NCBI GenBank assembly: GCA_025353725.1
Contig: JANXOF010000067.1
Location: forward strand, 1 to 37,665
Direction of reading: 5' to 3'
Source of the DNA: Polyangiaceae bacterium
Lineage (GTDB): Bacteria > Myxococcota_A > Polyangia > Polyangiales > Polyangiaceae
DNA length: 37,665 bases
The notes beneath the pieces were generated by a model, which worked only from the letters and a program-made list of their open reading frames with translations, was not told the DNA's origin and made no database searches. The translations under genes and the position numbers were made by a program. Positions 7,233-14,934 of the stretch are shown here, one piece after another (position 1 is the first letter of the stretch; the number at the start of each line of letters is the position of its first letter).

Positions 7233-7843
7233 ATGGTGGTTGGCTTGGCGAGTTGCGTCGATCCCGATCCGGTTCCCCCTGATGTGGCAGAATCATCTGT
7301 CGAACTCGCGACGTCGGTCGCAACGACGGATCCTTCGCTGGAGCCTCGTGCACCGGTTGCCACGTGGCGGGGCTCATTCGAAAGTCGAACGAAATCGTCG
7401 TAGAAGGACTTTCTTCGAGTTTGCCGGAGGCGGTTCGTTCGGAGATTCGATACAGCAAGCAATAGTTGCCAATCGCCTTTTGCAGCACCCAAAGACTCGT
7501 CGACCAGCCCGCGGTCGCCGTTGGTGGCTCCGGAAAAAACGTCCAAGTTGCTACGCGAGGCGGTCAGGGATGCGCGTTGAAGGAAGGCGGAGGCATCTCC
7601 TGTTGGGCCATCGCTCGCGTCAGTTCGGCGGCCGGGGTGGTGACGGGCGCGGTGGTGGGCGCGTCGGCGACCGTGCGGGGAGTCGCGGGAGCCCGCGAGG
7701 TGGTGATGGGGGCCTACGCCGGCTCGACGGTGTGCGCACTCCAAAACGACAACGGAATTCGATGCTTTTCCCTCGATGAGAGCGGAAAGGCGACCAACAT
7801 TAAGCCCGCATTCTACCTTCCCGCAGCGCCGGCCCCCCGTTAG
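7233..7843 (+). pseudogene. Decayed lipoprotein / RCC1-like gene
   Basis: One gene seems to be spread over two frames. An ATG at 7233 reads MVVGLASCVDPDPVPPDVAE, a lipobox (GLASC) and Pro/Asp linker, and stops at 7401-7403. Codons before that ATG continue the leader (CLSAIGAVG), but no start codon lies there, so the original start seems lost. From about 7331 another frame takes over with GASCTGCHVAGLIRKSNE (a CxxCH motif) and LSSSLPEAVRSEIRY, is cut by a TAG at 7463-7465, then continues in the same frame into a Gly-rich section with two RCC1-like Cys-bearing strands (GCALKEGGGISCW and VCALQNDNGIRCF) to a TAG at 7841-7843. At least one frameshift and one nonsense change separate coherent pieces, and the RCC1 part is far shorter than a full propeller. 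Each piece could alternatively be a small real gene. Confidence 0.5.
7466..7843 (+). CDS. RCC1-like repeat fragment
   Basis: A 125-residue frame from a TTG. Two segments about 65 residues apart follow the myxobacterial RCC1-like pattern of a hydrophobic strand, CAL, a polar turn, then G-I-x-C-aromatic: QGCALKEGGGISCWA and STVCALQNDNGIRCFS. The spacer is very rich in Ala, Val and Gly. Full RCC1-like proteins have about seven blades; only two are visible here. There is no signal peptide, and the frame continues upstream past a single TAG, so this is probably the 3' part of the decayed gene described at 7233-7843 rather than a working gene. Confidence 0.45.
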   Translation: MPIAFCSTQRLVDQPAVAVGGSGKNVQVATRGGQGCALKEGGGISCWAIARVSSAAGVVTGAVVGASATVRGVAGAREVVMGAYAGSTVCALQNDNGIRCFSLDESGKATNIKPAFYLPAAPAPR

Positions 7844-7918
7844 CGAGGCCTTCGCGACGCTGAAGCACGAGTGCGCACATTGCTCGATTTTTGGGTCGAT
7901 TCGAGGTAATTTTCTGCC

Positions 7919-9583
7919 ATGACTAGCCACGCGCGACCTGTCAAAGCTCCACGCGGACCCGAGCTCTCGTGCAAGGGGTGGGCGCAAGAGGCTGCGCTTC
8001 GCATGCTCCACAACAACCTCGATGCCGAAGTGGCGGAGCGCCCCGACGACCTTGTTGTTTACGGAGGAACGGGCAAGGCCGCGCGTTCTTGGGAGGCATT
8101 CGACGTCATCGTGCGCGAGCTGCGTACGCTCGAAAATGATGAGACGCTTCTCGTGCAGTCGGGGAAGGCGGTCGGTCGGTTTCGTACGCACGCCGATGCG
8201 CCGCGCGTGCTCATTGCCAATTCCAATCTCGTCGGCAAGTGGGCGACGTGGGAGCACTTTCGCAAGCTCGAGGCCGAGGGCCTCATGATGTTTGGCCAGA
8301 TGACCGCGGGATCGTGGATTTACATTGGCACTCAGGGCATCGTGCAGGGCACCTACGAAACGTTTTTAGCGGCTAAGGGGGCTTACGTCGCGCGCACGGC
8401 GAAGGTCGGCCCGTTATGGCTGCTTACGGCAGGACTCGGCGGCATGGGCGGCGCGCAGCCGCTCGCGGCGACCATGGCAGGACTTTCATGCCTTGCGGTC
8501 GACGTCGACCCATCGCGTATTCAAAAGCGAATCGACACGCGGTACGTGGACGAGCGAATCGACGACCTCGACGCCGCTTTAGCGCGCCTCGCACGAGCGC
8601 GTGCGGAAGACCAACCCGTGAGCATTGGTCTTTGTGGGAACGCCGCCGAGGTTTTTCCCGAGCTCGTTCGGCGCGGCATCGTCCCCGATTTCGCGACCGA
8701 TCAGACAGCCGCACACGATCCGCTCGTAGGCTATGTTCCTGCCGGCTTTACGCTGCGTGAAGCGGCTTCGCTGCGCGCGGAAGACCCCGACTCGTATGTA
8801 GAGAAAGCGAAGGCGAGTATGGCCGAAGAGGTCACGGCGCTCCTCGCGATGAAGGCTCGTGGCGCCGAGGTTTTCGACTACGGCAATAACCTTCGAGCCT
8901 GCGCCGTCGAGGCAGGGTGCGCGCGTGCGTTCGACATTCCGGGCTTCGTGCCGGAGTACATTCGTCCTCAGTTTTGCCTCGGGAGAGGTCCGTTCCGTTG
9001 GGTCGCGCTCTCGGGCGATCCGGAAGACATTGCGGTGACTGATCGGGCTGTTTTAGAGGCCGTTCCGAACGATCCGGGCCTTCGACGGTGGCTCGAGCTA
9101 GCGAAAGAGCGCGTAGCGTTTCAGGGGCTGTCCGCGCGCATTTGCTGGTTGGGCTACGGAGACCGCGCGAAGGTCGGACTTGCCTTCAACGAACTCGTTC
9201 GCACGGGCCAAGTCAAAGCGCCTCTTGTCATCGGGCGAGATCACCTAGATTGCGGTTCGGTGGCATCCCCGAACCGCGAAACAGAAGCGATGAAAGACGG
9301 CTCCGATGCCGTCGCGGATTGGGCAATTCTCAACGCTTTAGTCAATACGGCGTGCGGCGCAAGTTGGGTAAGCTTTCACCAAGGAGGCGGCGTGGGAATG
9401 GGAATGAGCATGCACGCCGGAATGGTCGTGGTCGCCGACGGTACCGCCGACGCGGCGAGACGCCTGGAGCGCGTGCTCACGAGCGATCCGGGCATGGGGG
9501 TGATTCGCCATGCCGATGCGGGGTATGAGGAAGCCGTCGCATGTGCGCGCGACAAAGGAGTGCACGTACCGCATCGCGCTTAG
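7919..9583 (+). CDS. hutU: Urocanate hydratase (urocanase)
   Basis: A 554-residue cytoplasmic enzyme, the normal family length, that adds water to urocanate to give 4-imidazolone-5-propionate, step two of histidine degradation. It binds NAD+ tightly as an electrophile. Family blocks run end to end: [64 protein letters not shown], the [10 protein letters not shown] dinucleotide loop, [48 protein letters not shown] and [18 protein letters not shown]. No hutH, hutI or hutG lies in the window, and the neighbours on both sides are lipoprotein genes or debris, so it seems to be a stand-alone hut gene here. Confidence 0.97.
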   Translation: MTSHARPVKAPRGPELSCKGWAQEAALRMLHNNLDAEVAERPDDLVVYGGTGKAARSWEAFDVIVRELRTLENDETLLVQSGKAVGRFRTHADAPRVLIANSNLVGKWATWEHFRKLEAEGLMMFGQMTAGSWIYIGTQGIVQGTYETFLAAKGAYVARTAKVGPLWLLTAGLGGMGGAQPLAATMAGLSCLAVDVDPSRIQKRIDTRYVDERIDDLDAALARLARARAEDQPVSIGLCGNAAEVFPELVRRGIVPDFATDQTAAHDPLVGYVPAGFTLREAASLRAEDPDSYVEKAKASMAEEVTALLAMKARGAEVFDYGNNLRACAVEAGCARAFDIPGFVPEYIRPQFCLGRGPFRWVALSGDPEDIAVTDRAVLEAVPNDPGLRRWLELAKERVAFQGLSARICWLGYGDRAKVGLAFNELVRTGQVKAPLVIGRDHLDCGSVASPNRETEAMKDGSDAVADWAILNALVNTACGASWVSFHQGGGVGMGMSMHAGMVVVADGTADAARRLERVLTSDPGMGVIRHADAGYEEAVACARDKGVHVPHRA

Positions 9584-9638
9584 GCCTCCGACGACCTGAC
9601 GCGGTGGCCGGAAGAGGTTTGTCCGCTAAGCTGTCAGT

Positions 9639-10382
9639 ATGGGTGAGAGGACCGAAGGCCTGAGTTACACTGTACCGGGCGCGCTCCTTTTGGGGATTGC
9701 CGCGTGCAACATTCTCAGCGGCGTGGAGAATCTCGAACCCGCGCTAGGCGGTGACATGGTCACGCCTGTGAGTCTCCGCGACGCCGGAAGCGGCGTGGGG
9801 GCGACCCCCGACGCCGGTGCTGGTCCTCTCGCCGACGCACAACCTGTTCAAGGCGACGCCGGGTGCGTTCCTACCGGCTCAGTCGAAACCGTCGTGTCGA
9901 CGCCCGACCTGGTGGTGGATGACGCCCGCTCGGGGACAGCGGCGTGGTCAAATCTGGACGGCGCGAAGGCGAGCGGTGGCGGATCGGCGCGCGCGACCCT
10001 CGAAGGCAACGGTGTCACTCACTGGCTCGTCACGACGGGCTATCACTTTACATTGCCGCCTCGAGCCTCGGTCCGAGGAATTGAAGTGACGCTCGCTCGT
10101 CAATCCGATGGCGTAGATTCGGTCGCGGACCAGGGCGTGGCATTGCTCCAAGAAGGAGGCCTCGGACGTCCCAAGGCGACGCTTCCCGTTTGGTCGTATC
10201 TGAGGCAGCCTGTTTCGTACGGCGGTCCTACCGATTTGTGGGAAACGACTTGGACCGTGAGCTCGATCAACGCTTCAACCTTCGGTGTTGCGATTGCCGT
10301 GCGAGGCATCGATGCGACCGGCGAAAGGGCCTCGATCGACGCCGTGAGGATCGCCGTAACGTTCGAGCGTTGTGAGCGTTGA
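9639..10382 (+). CDS. Lipoprotein with a beta-sandwich domain of unknown role
   Basis: A 247-residue protein. A short leader with GALLLGIAAC gives a lipobox (Cys at about 23). An Ala/Asp/Gly/Pro linker follows (about 45-80), which contains one further Cys (GDAGCVP). The mature domain has a pattern shared by many myxobacterial and phage-like surface proteins: TAAWSNLDGAKASGGGSARAT, HWLVTTGYHFTLPPRASVRG, IEVTLARQSDG, YGGPTDLWETTWT and INASTFGVAIAVRG. I know this pattern by sight but not as a characterised function; it looks like a beta-sandwich, possibly carbohydrate- or surface-binding. It is a single gene, convergent with the VOC gene (10-base gap). Confidence 0.75.
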   Translation: MGERTEGLSYTVPGALLLGIAACNILSGVENLEPALGGDMVTPVSLRDAGSGVGATPDAGAGPLADAQPVQGDAGCVPTGSVETVVSTPDLVVDDARSGTAAWSNLDGAKASGGGSARATLEGNGVTHWLVTTGYHFTLPPRASVRGIEVTLARQSDGVDSVADQGVALLQEGGLGRPKATLPVWSYLRQPVSYGGPTDLWETTWTVSSINASTFGVAIAVRGIDATGERASIDAVRIAVTFERCER

Positions 10383-10391
10383 TGGCCGCCG

Positions 10392-10754
10392 CTAAGCAAG
10401 TTTTTCGGGATAGGATGAAAGACCGATGCGTCGTCCGTCGGGGTCGCGGATGTAGATCGTAAATTCGGTCGAACCGTCGAGTTTAACTCCCGCATTCGTC
10501 AACCGTTGAACGTGTCGCGCACGGGAATGAGCGTCGACCGCGAAGGCGATAACTTCCATGGACGACGCGTCGAAGGAAGGCTCACTGTCGCCTTGTCGCT
10601 CAAGCATAAGGAGGGCCTTGCCGTCGTCGAGCGCGAGCCACACGCGACCACCCGGGTCAGCGCGGACTACCGTAAGACCCAGGGCCTGGACGTAAAAGCG
10701 CTCCAGGCTTTCGAGGTCGAGTGTCCTAAACGCCACATGATGAAAGCGCATCAA
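10392..10754 (-). CDS. VOC-family (glyoxalase/bleomycin-resistance fold) protein
   Basis: A 120-residue protein with the paired beta-alpha-beta-beta-beta modules of the vicinal oxygen chelate family: it opens FHHVAFRTLDLESLERFYVQ with the first metal-binding His, continues LGLTVVRADPGGRVWLALDDG, and the second module ends FTIYIRDPDGRRIGLSSYPE. Members are metal-dependent isomerases, dioxygenases or resistance proteins; the length fits a one-domain protein that works as a dimer. The second-module Glu in the usual Y-x-x-D-P-(D/E)-G-x-x-(I/V)-E-L context is replaced by Gly (RRIGLSS), so metal binding or catalysis may be altered. Substrate unknown. Confidence 0.88.
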   Translation of the reverse strand: MMRFHHVAFRTLDLESLERFYVQALGLTVVRADPGGRVWLALDDGKALLMLERQGDSEPSFDASSMEVIAFAVDAHSRARHVQRLTNAGVKLDGSTEFTIYIRDPDGRRIGLSSYPEKLA

Positions 10755-10843
10755 AGAGAGGCTACCATGCGCCGGCGGACGCTCATCTCGAGGGCCCGTG
10801 CCCGTGCGGAACGCTGGACTTAGGCGGCGTTAGAAAGGCCTGA

Positions 10844-10914
10844 CTCACGACGGTCTACGGCCGGCGGAGTGTCGCGCGAGTCTCGAGAGTAAAAAAAATT
10901 GAGACGGTCGTGAG
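10844..10914. repeat. Long inverted repeat upstream of the YHYH gene
   Basis: Left arm CTCACGACGGTCT (10844-10856) pairs with right arm AGACGGTCGTGAG (10902-10914) at 12 of 13 positions. The 45-base loop holds TCTCGAGA and a run of eight A (10891-10898). It ends 18 bases before the YHYH start, between divergent genes. It is either a bipartite protein-binding site or a hairpin in the 5' leader. Confidence 0.6.
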
Positions 10915-10932
10915 CGACGTGGCGTCGATAGA

Positions 10933-11937
10933 GTGAACATGAACCACACTTCCTGTCTCGGGTGCGCACTTTTCCTTGCAGCAGGGCAGGCGCTAGCCGC
11001 GTGTACGTTCGCGAGTCCCGGAACGTCGGGGCCCGGGTTGGAAAACATGGTTGACCCTTCGGGTCATCCGCTTCCTCCGCCTGCGGGCGTCGCAAGCGAC
11101 GCCGGCGGTGGTGTAGAGCCCGCCAAACCGGTGGAGGCGAATGGCACGCGGTCTATCAGGTCCTGTGAGACGAACATCGCAGATGACGTTCCCGAGTTCT
11201 ATCGTACGTATTTCAAATGCGTAACGGTAACAAAGACGGGAGACTCGGTGACCGTCGCGACCGACGCGCTCCCTCCACATGCCTCGTATTATTACGGTAC
11301 GGGTAACTCGAACTTTTCGATGTTCGATACGAGTCGCGGTCAGAGTTACAAGCCGAACCCAAATACGCTGTCGAAAAAACCATTCGCGATTCGCGTACCG
11401 AACACGCCTGTGGCCAAAGGGCTCATCATCAATGCAGCCCTGGTAGATGGAGTAGTTGCGAGCAGTACAGAAGAATTCGGACTTGGGCCTGCGGGTGTTG
11501 CACTGGATTCGGTTGCCCTCTTCAATCCCCTCGCGAGGCCCGGAGATGACATCGAAAATGAAAAGTATACGTTCGACGAGTTCAACGCGCACCCGACGCC
11601 GAATGGGACGTATCACTATCACTCAGCATCACGGGGGCCGCTCGATGTCCTGGTTGCGGCGGGTATCGCGACGTCGGCTATACCCGGTTCTGCATCCGTC
11701 GAACTCTTCGGGATCATGTGTGATGGCACGGTCGTTCTCGGTTGCACGGAGCTCGACGGCGCGCCTGCCCCCCGAAGTCGCGACCTTGATGCGCAGGCCG
11801 GTCATGTTGGTGATCTGAAGGACGCGCACGGCACGACCCACTTCGCCGCGCGCTACCACACCCACGTTTGCCCGAGCCGTGAGGACAGCTACAGGTACAC
11901 TCCGGAGATTCAGTATTACAAAATCTGCGGTAAGTGA
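10933..11937 (+). CDS. YHYH-domain exported lipoprotein
   Basis: A 334-residue protein. The leader ends LFLAAGQALAACTF, which could be cut as a lipoprotein (LAAC) or at AxA. A Pro/Ala/Gly linker follows. The body has the signature YHYH (PF14240) at about 229-232 within TPNGTYHYHSASRGPL, and the companion RYHTHVCP near the C-terminus. The family is found in secreted proteins of bacteria and algae; the clustered His suggests metal binding, but the activity is unknown to me. Other visible segments are PHASYYYGTGNSN, PFAIRVPNTPVAKG and GIMCDGTVVLGCTELDG. GTG at 10933 and ATG at 10939 are both possible starts; the latter has AGAG at better spacing. Confidence 0.85.
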   Translation: MNMNHTSCLGCALFLAAGQALAACTFASPGTSGPGLENMVDPSGHPLPPPAGVASDAGGGVEPAKPVEANGTRSIRSCETNIADDVPEFYRTYFKCVTVTKTGDSVTVATDALPPHASYYYGTGNSNFSMFDTSRGQSYKPNPNTLSKKPFAIRVPNTPVAKGLIINAALVDGVVASSTEEFGLGPAGVALDSVALFNPLARPGDDIENEKYTFDEFNAHPTPNGTYHYHSASRGPLDVLVAAGIATSAIPGSASVELFGIMCDGTVVLGCTELDGAPAPRSRDLDAQAGHVGDLKDAHGTTHFAARYHTHVCPSREDSYRYTPEIQYYKICGK

Positions 11938-11973
11938 GCTGCGGAAGCCAATGCCGGTCGGCCGTGCGGACTC

Positions 11974-12105
11974 TTAGCGGCCGAGCATCTTCAGGACGAC
12001 GAAGATAAGGGCCGCGCCTCCTAAGCCACCGCCAAAGAGTAAGTAGAGAAAAGACCAGCCGGCAGCGAGCACGGGTGAGGCTGCGAAAAGACCATCATTC
12101 ATCAT
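11974..12105 (-). CDS. 43-residue single-helix membrane protein
   Basis: A short frame beginning ATG ATG with a good ribosome site (GAGGA about 9 bases upstream). It encodes a short polar N-terminus (MMNDGLFAASP), one long hydrophobic segment rich in glycine (AGWSFLYLLFGGGLGGAALI) that could pack against another helix through its GxxxG-like run, and a short basic end (KMLGR). There is no frameshift and the codons favour G/C in the third base. The start region overlaps the first codon of the CPBP protease ORF on the other strand, so they are divergent with no spacer if both starts are right. Function unknown; small one-helix proteins often regulate or stabilise a membrane partner, which is inference. 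Confidence 0.55.
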   Translation of the reverse strand: MMNDGLFAASPVLAAGWSFLYLLFGGGLGGAALIFVVLKMLGR

Positions 12106-12928
12106 GAACAGCTATCCTCAAGGAGAAAAACACCAGAGCAGTGACCACGACGCGACCGTCGCCGTTCGAGAGTGCACCGAGCACACACCGCTGGAGCAAA
12201 GATCTTGCCAGAGTGCGCATACCCCGCCGAACGTGTCGTCGACGCTCGCGCCGCGGTGGCACACGGCGCTGCTCATGGCGCTGATTCTAGCGGTGGCGGC
12301 GACGGGCACGCTCCTCGATCAGAGCCGCTCGAACGTGGACGTAGGCGACGTTTCGAGCCGTGGAACGCACTCGCTGACGCTCCTCAAAACGTACGTTGCG
12401 ACGCTCTTGGTACAGGTGGCGATGATCGCTTACGTAGCGCGCCTGGGGCGCTCGGGCTGGGCGCTCGGCGAGCTTCTTGGTCGGGGCTGGAACACCGTCC
12501 CGCGTGCGGTCTCCGACGTCCTGCTCGCGCTCGCGGCGTGGGCTTCGGTAGCGTCGCTCGAAGAGCTTTGGCTGCATTCGTTTCGCGCGAGGCAAGGCGC
12601 CGCAATCGTGGCTATTTTGCCCCATGCGCGAGCCGAGACCGCGGCCTGGATGCTCGTCGCTTTGAGCGTCGGCGTGTCAGAAGAGCTGGTTTATCGAGGG
12701 TACTTGCAAGCTCAGATGACGGCCTTCACCGGAAGGCCGGCCGTCGCGATCATCGTTCAAGCGGCGCTGTTTGGCTTGGCACATGGCAACCAGGGACTTG
12801 CTGCTGCGTTTCGCATCGGCGTCTATGCGATTGGGTTAGGCGTGCTCGCCCGAGCGCGCCGAAGCTTGGTGCCCGGCATTCTCTGCCACGTCTTCACCGA
12901 TGTCGTCGCAGGCCTCGCGCGCGCATGA
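12104..12928 (+). CDS. CPBP-family intramembrane glutamic protease
   Basis: An integral membrane protein of the CPBP/Abi family (PF02517). Counting from 12104, motif 1 is SEELVYRGY with Glu193-Glu194 and Arg198, motif 2 is LFGLAHGNQ with His227, and motif 3 is GILCHVFTD with His262 and Asp266; together these are the catalytic and metal-like residues. About six hydrophobic helices are visible from residue 52 on. The first 45 residues are polar and unlike the family, and the ATG at 12104 has no ribosome site, so the real start may be the GTG at 12233 (VSSTLAPRWHTALLMALIL). Family roles range from CAAX-type prenyl-protein processing to bacteriocin self-immunity; no bacteriocin gene is visible, and the substrate is unknown. 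Confidence 0.87.
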   Translation: MNSYPQGEKHQSSDHDATVAVRECTEHTPLEQRSCQSAHTPPNVSSTLAPRWHTALLMALILAVAATGTLLDQSRSNVDVGDVSSRGTHSLTLLKTYVATLLVQVAMIAYVARLGRSGWALGELLGRGWNTVPRAVSDVLLALAAWASVASLEELWLHSFRARQGAAIVAILPHARAETAAWMLVALSVGVSEELVYRGYLQAQMTAFTGRPAVAIIVQAALFGLAHGNQGLAAAFRIGVYAIGLGVLARARRSLVPGILCHVFTDVVAGLARA

Positions 12929-13086
12929 CTCGTTGCGACGAGGCACCCGGAGCTCCGCGCGGCGGTTGGTGCTGCAGCTTCCCAGTGCACGCAAAAGGGC
13001 CGCCGCAAGTCTTCGCCTGAAGGCAAGTCTCCATCCGCGCTGACCTTTGAGTTTGTTCCACAAGAGTGTGGTAAGCCGGGTGGGAG

Positions 13087-14079
13087 ATGCGTCACGTTGT
13101 CGTTGCTACGCACGGTCATTGTTTTGATGGGCTCTGTTCAGCCGTGATGTTCACGCGGCTCATGTGCCACCTGCATCACGGAGAGGAGCTCTCGTTTACT
13201 TACCGCGCTCAGGGCTATGGTCCCGGTTCGACAGGGGTAGACCCTGCCATTCTCACAGGACAAGACAATGCGATTCTCGACTACCGGTTTTCGCAGGCAC
13301 CGCAGCTCACGTGGTACTTCGATCACCACGTGAGCGCATTCCCGTCGGCCTCCGACCGAGCCGCCTTCGACGAACGCGTGAACGCGGCACCTTCGGATTC
13401 GGCGACGCGTATGTTCCACAATGGCACCTACGGCTCGTGTACGAAGCTCATCGCCGACATCGGGAAGGCTCACTTCGGTCTCGCGTTCTCGGACGTGTCG
13501 AAAGAGAGCGAACTCATTCGATGGGCCGACATGATCGACTCGGCCGCGTTCCCCAGTGCAACCATGGCCGTCGCTCGCGCCGAACCCGTTCTTCATCTCA
13601 TGTCCGTGGTCGAGAGCAACGGCGACGATGCCTTCCTGCAAGCCATGGTTCCCAGGCTTCTCGAGGAGCCTATCGAGGAGCTCGCGGAGGGCGCGGACAT
13701 TGAACAGGCGTATGCGCCGCTGGCGGCCCAGCACGAAGCGTTCATCGAGCTCGTCAAGAAGTGCGGGCGCGTGGTCGGTCACGTCGTGGTCGTGGACTTG
13801 AGCGCGGTGGTGATCGAGGCGGCGGCGAAGTTCGTGACGTATGCCATGTGGCCCGAGAGTGCTTATTCCGTCGCGCTTACGTGCTCGGCTAAAAAGTGCA
13901 AAATTTCGATTGGCTATAACCCGTGGTCGGCCATCGAACGGCGCCACAACATAGCGGCAATTTGCGAGCGTCACGGCGGCGGCGGACATCCCGTGGTGGG
14001 CGCGATTTCGCTACCCTCGGATCAAGTCGAGGCTGCACGAAAACTTATGAACGAAATCGCCGAGGAGCTCAGAACCTGA
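13087..14079 (+). CDS. DHH-family phosphoesterase-like protein
   Basis: A 330-residue cytoplasmic protein. The N-terminal DHH domain has the opening THGHCFDGLCSAVMF (Asp14 in the DxDG-like site), then WYFDHHVSAF with the DHH triad at 79-81. The C-terminal DHHA1-like part ends in ERHGGGGHPVVGAI, the GGGH substrate-binding motif. The family includes oligoribonuclease/pAp phosphatase (NrnA), c-di-AMP phosphodiesterases and RecJ; the first motif here has His-Gly-His instead of the usual N/H-x-D-x-D, so one metal ligand seems changed and the substrate may differ or activity be reduced. Its 3' end overlaps the glycerophosphodiesterase start, implying translational coupling. Confidence 0.85.
   Translation: MRHVVVATHGHCFDGLCSAVMFTRLMCHLHHGEELSFTYRAQGYGPGSTGVDPAILTGQDNAILDYRFSQAPQLTWYFDHHVSAFPSASDRAAFDERVNAAPSDSATRMFHNGTYGSCTKLIADIGKAHFGLAFSDVSKESELIRWADMIDSAAFPSATMAVARAEPVLHLMSVVESNGDDAFLQAMVPRLLEEPIEELAEGADIEQAYAPLAAQHEAFIELVKKCGRVVGHVVVVDLSAVVIEAAAKFVTYAMWPESAYSVALTCSAKKCKISIGYNPWSAIERRHNIAAICERHGGGGHPVVGAISLPSDQVEAARKLMNEIAEELRT
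14062..14067 (+). promoter_or_regulatory. Ribosome-binding site that decides a CTG start
   Basis: GAGGAG sits 8 bases before CTG at 14076, inside the end of the DHH gene. No ATG, GTG or TTG occurs in the right frame between here and the catalytic HRGG of the next gene, so this site supports CTG initiation. Confidence 0.6.
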
Positions 14080-14858
14080 GCGTCGTCGTCCTCGGTCATC
14101 GCGGCGGGCGAGGGGAGGGATGGCCTGGAGAGAACTCCCTGGAGGCGTTCGCGCGAGCCGTGTCCGAAGGCGCAGAGGGCGTGGAGCTTGACGTGCGGCT
14201 TACCGCGGATGGCGTACCCGTTGTCTTCCACGACGCGACGCTCGCGCGATTGGCGGAAGGCGGTGACGTTCGCTTCGTAAAGCATGTGAGGTACATGGAG
14301 TTGCCATCTCTTTCGGGAGGCGAACGCATCCCTCGGTTGAGTGACGCGCTCGAGGCTATGCGGGGCTACGTGGTCAACGTCGAGGTGAAGTCGGATATCA
14401 CGGCGCGCACGTTCCTGAGCAGCTTCGGTGACCGCGTGCGCCTCGCCCAAGCCACGTCCGCGGTCGTCAAAGCTTTCGACGGCCGTGTCGACGTTCTCTT
14501 TTCGTCGTTCGACCCTGCCGTACTTATCGCACTGGCCCTCGCACTTCCGCACGTTCCTCGCGCGATTTTGCTTGATGCTGCAACCCCCCGTATGGCATCG
14601 GCCCTTCCACTCGCACTTCGTCGGTGCGTGGTCGCAGCCCACCTCGAGGAATCGTTAGCGACCGACGCGCGCGTAGACCGACTTCGCCGCGCGTCGCTTT
14701 GCGTCGGTGCGTGGACGGTCAATAGCTCCGAACGCGCCGAGGAGCTCGTGGCGCTGGGAGTCACGCGGCTTATCACGGATTGTCCGGGGTATATTAAAGC
14801 GGCGCTGACGCGCTCGATTCAAACAGGCCCCGAGCCGCGAACACTCGAAGGTCGCTAA
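14076..14858 (+). CDS. Glycerophosphodiester phosphodiesterase (probable CTG start)
   Basis: A 260-residue GDPD-family enzyme that hydrolyses glycerophosphodiesters to glycerol-3-phosphate and an alcohol. The TIM-barrel motifs are in place: VVVLGHRGGRGEGWPGENS (catalytic HR and EN), GVELDVRLTADGVPVVFHD (metal Glu and Asp, second catalytic His), VNVEVKSD, and the C-terminal GAWTVNSSERAEELVALGV / GVTRLITDCPGY. There is no signal peptide, so it acts in the cytoplasm, like UgpQ. The catalytic HRGG comes only eight codons after 14076, and the nearest in-frame alternative starts are far upstream within the DHH gene. The CTG, overlapping the DHH stop (CTGA) and preceded by GAGGAG, is therefore the best start. 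Confidence 0.88.
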   Translation: MSVVVLGHRGGRGEGWPGENSLEAFARAVSEGAEGVELDVRLTADGVPVVFHDATLARLAEGGDVRFVKHVRYMELPSLSGGERIPRLSDALEAMRGYVVNVEVKSDITARTFLSSFGDRVRLAQATSAVVKAFDGRVDVLFSSFDPAVLIALALALPHVPRAILLDAATPRMASALPLALRRCVVAAHLEESLATDARVDRLRRASLCVGAWTVNSSERAEELVALGVTRLITDCPGYIKAALTRSIQTGPEPRTLEGR

Positions 14859-14908
14859 GGCGCTTTCCGTTCGCATTCGCGTTCGCGGTTCACGCTCGAT
14901 TCTTGACA

Positions 14909-14931
14909 CGCACGACGCAAGAGGTCGTGTG
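14909..14931. terminator. Hairpin between convergent genes
   Basis: CACGAC (14911-14916) and GTCGTG (14924-14929) form a stem around a 7-base loop, extended by a G-T and a C-G pair. It lies between the convergent GDPD and LolA-like genes. There is no T tract, so intrinsic termination is uncertain. Confidence 0.35.
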
Positions 14932-14934
14932 CCG

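Noticed and set aside
7382-7465. Integrase-like LPEAVRSEIRY segment suggesting a mobile element
   Set aside because: The resemblance to the N-terminal region of some myxobacterial integrases is a handful of residues; no catalytic R-H-R-Y residues, direct repeats or attachment site are visible.
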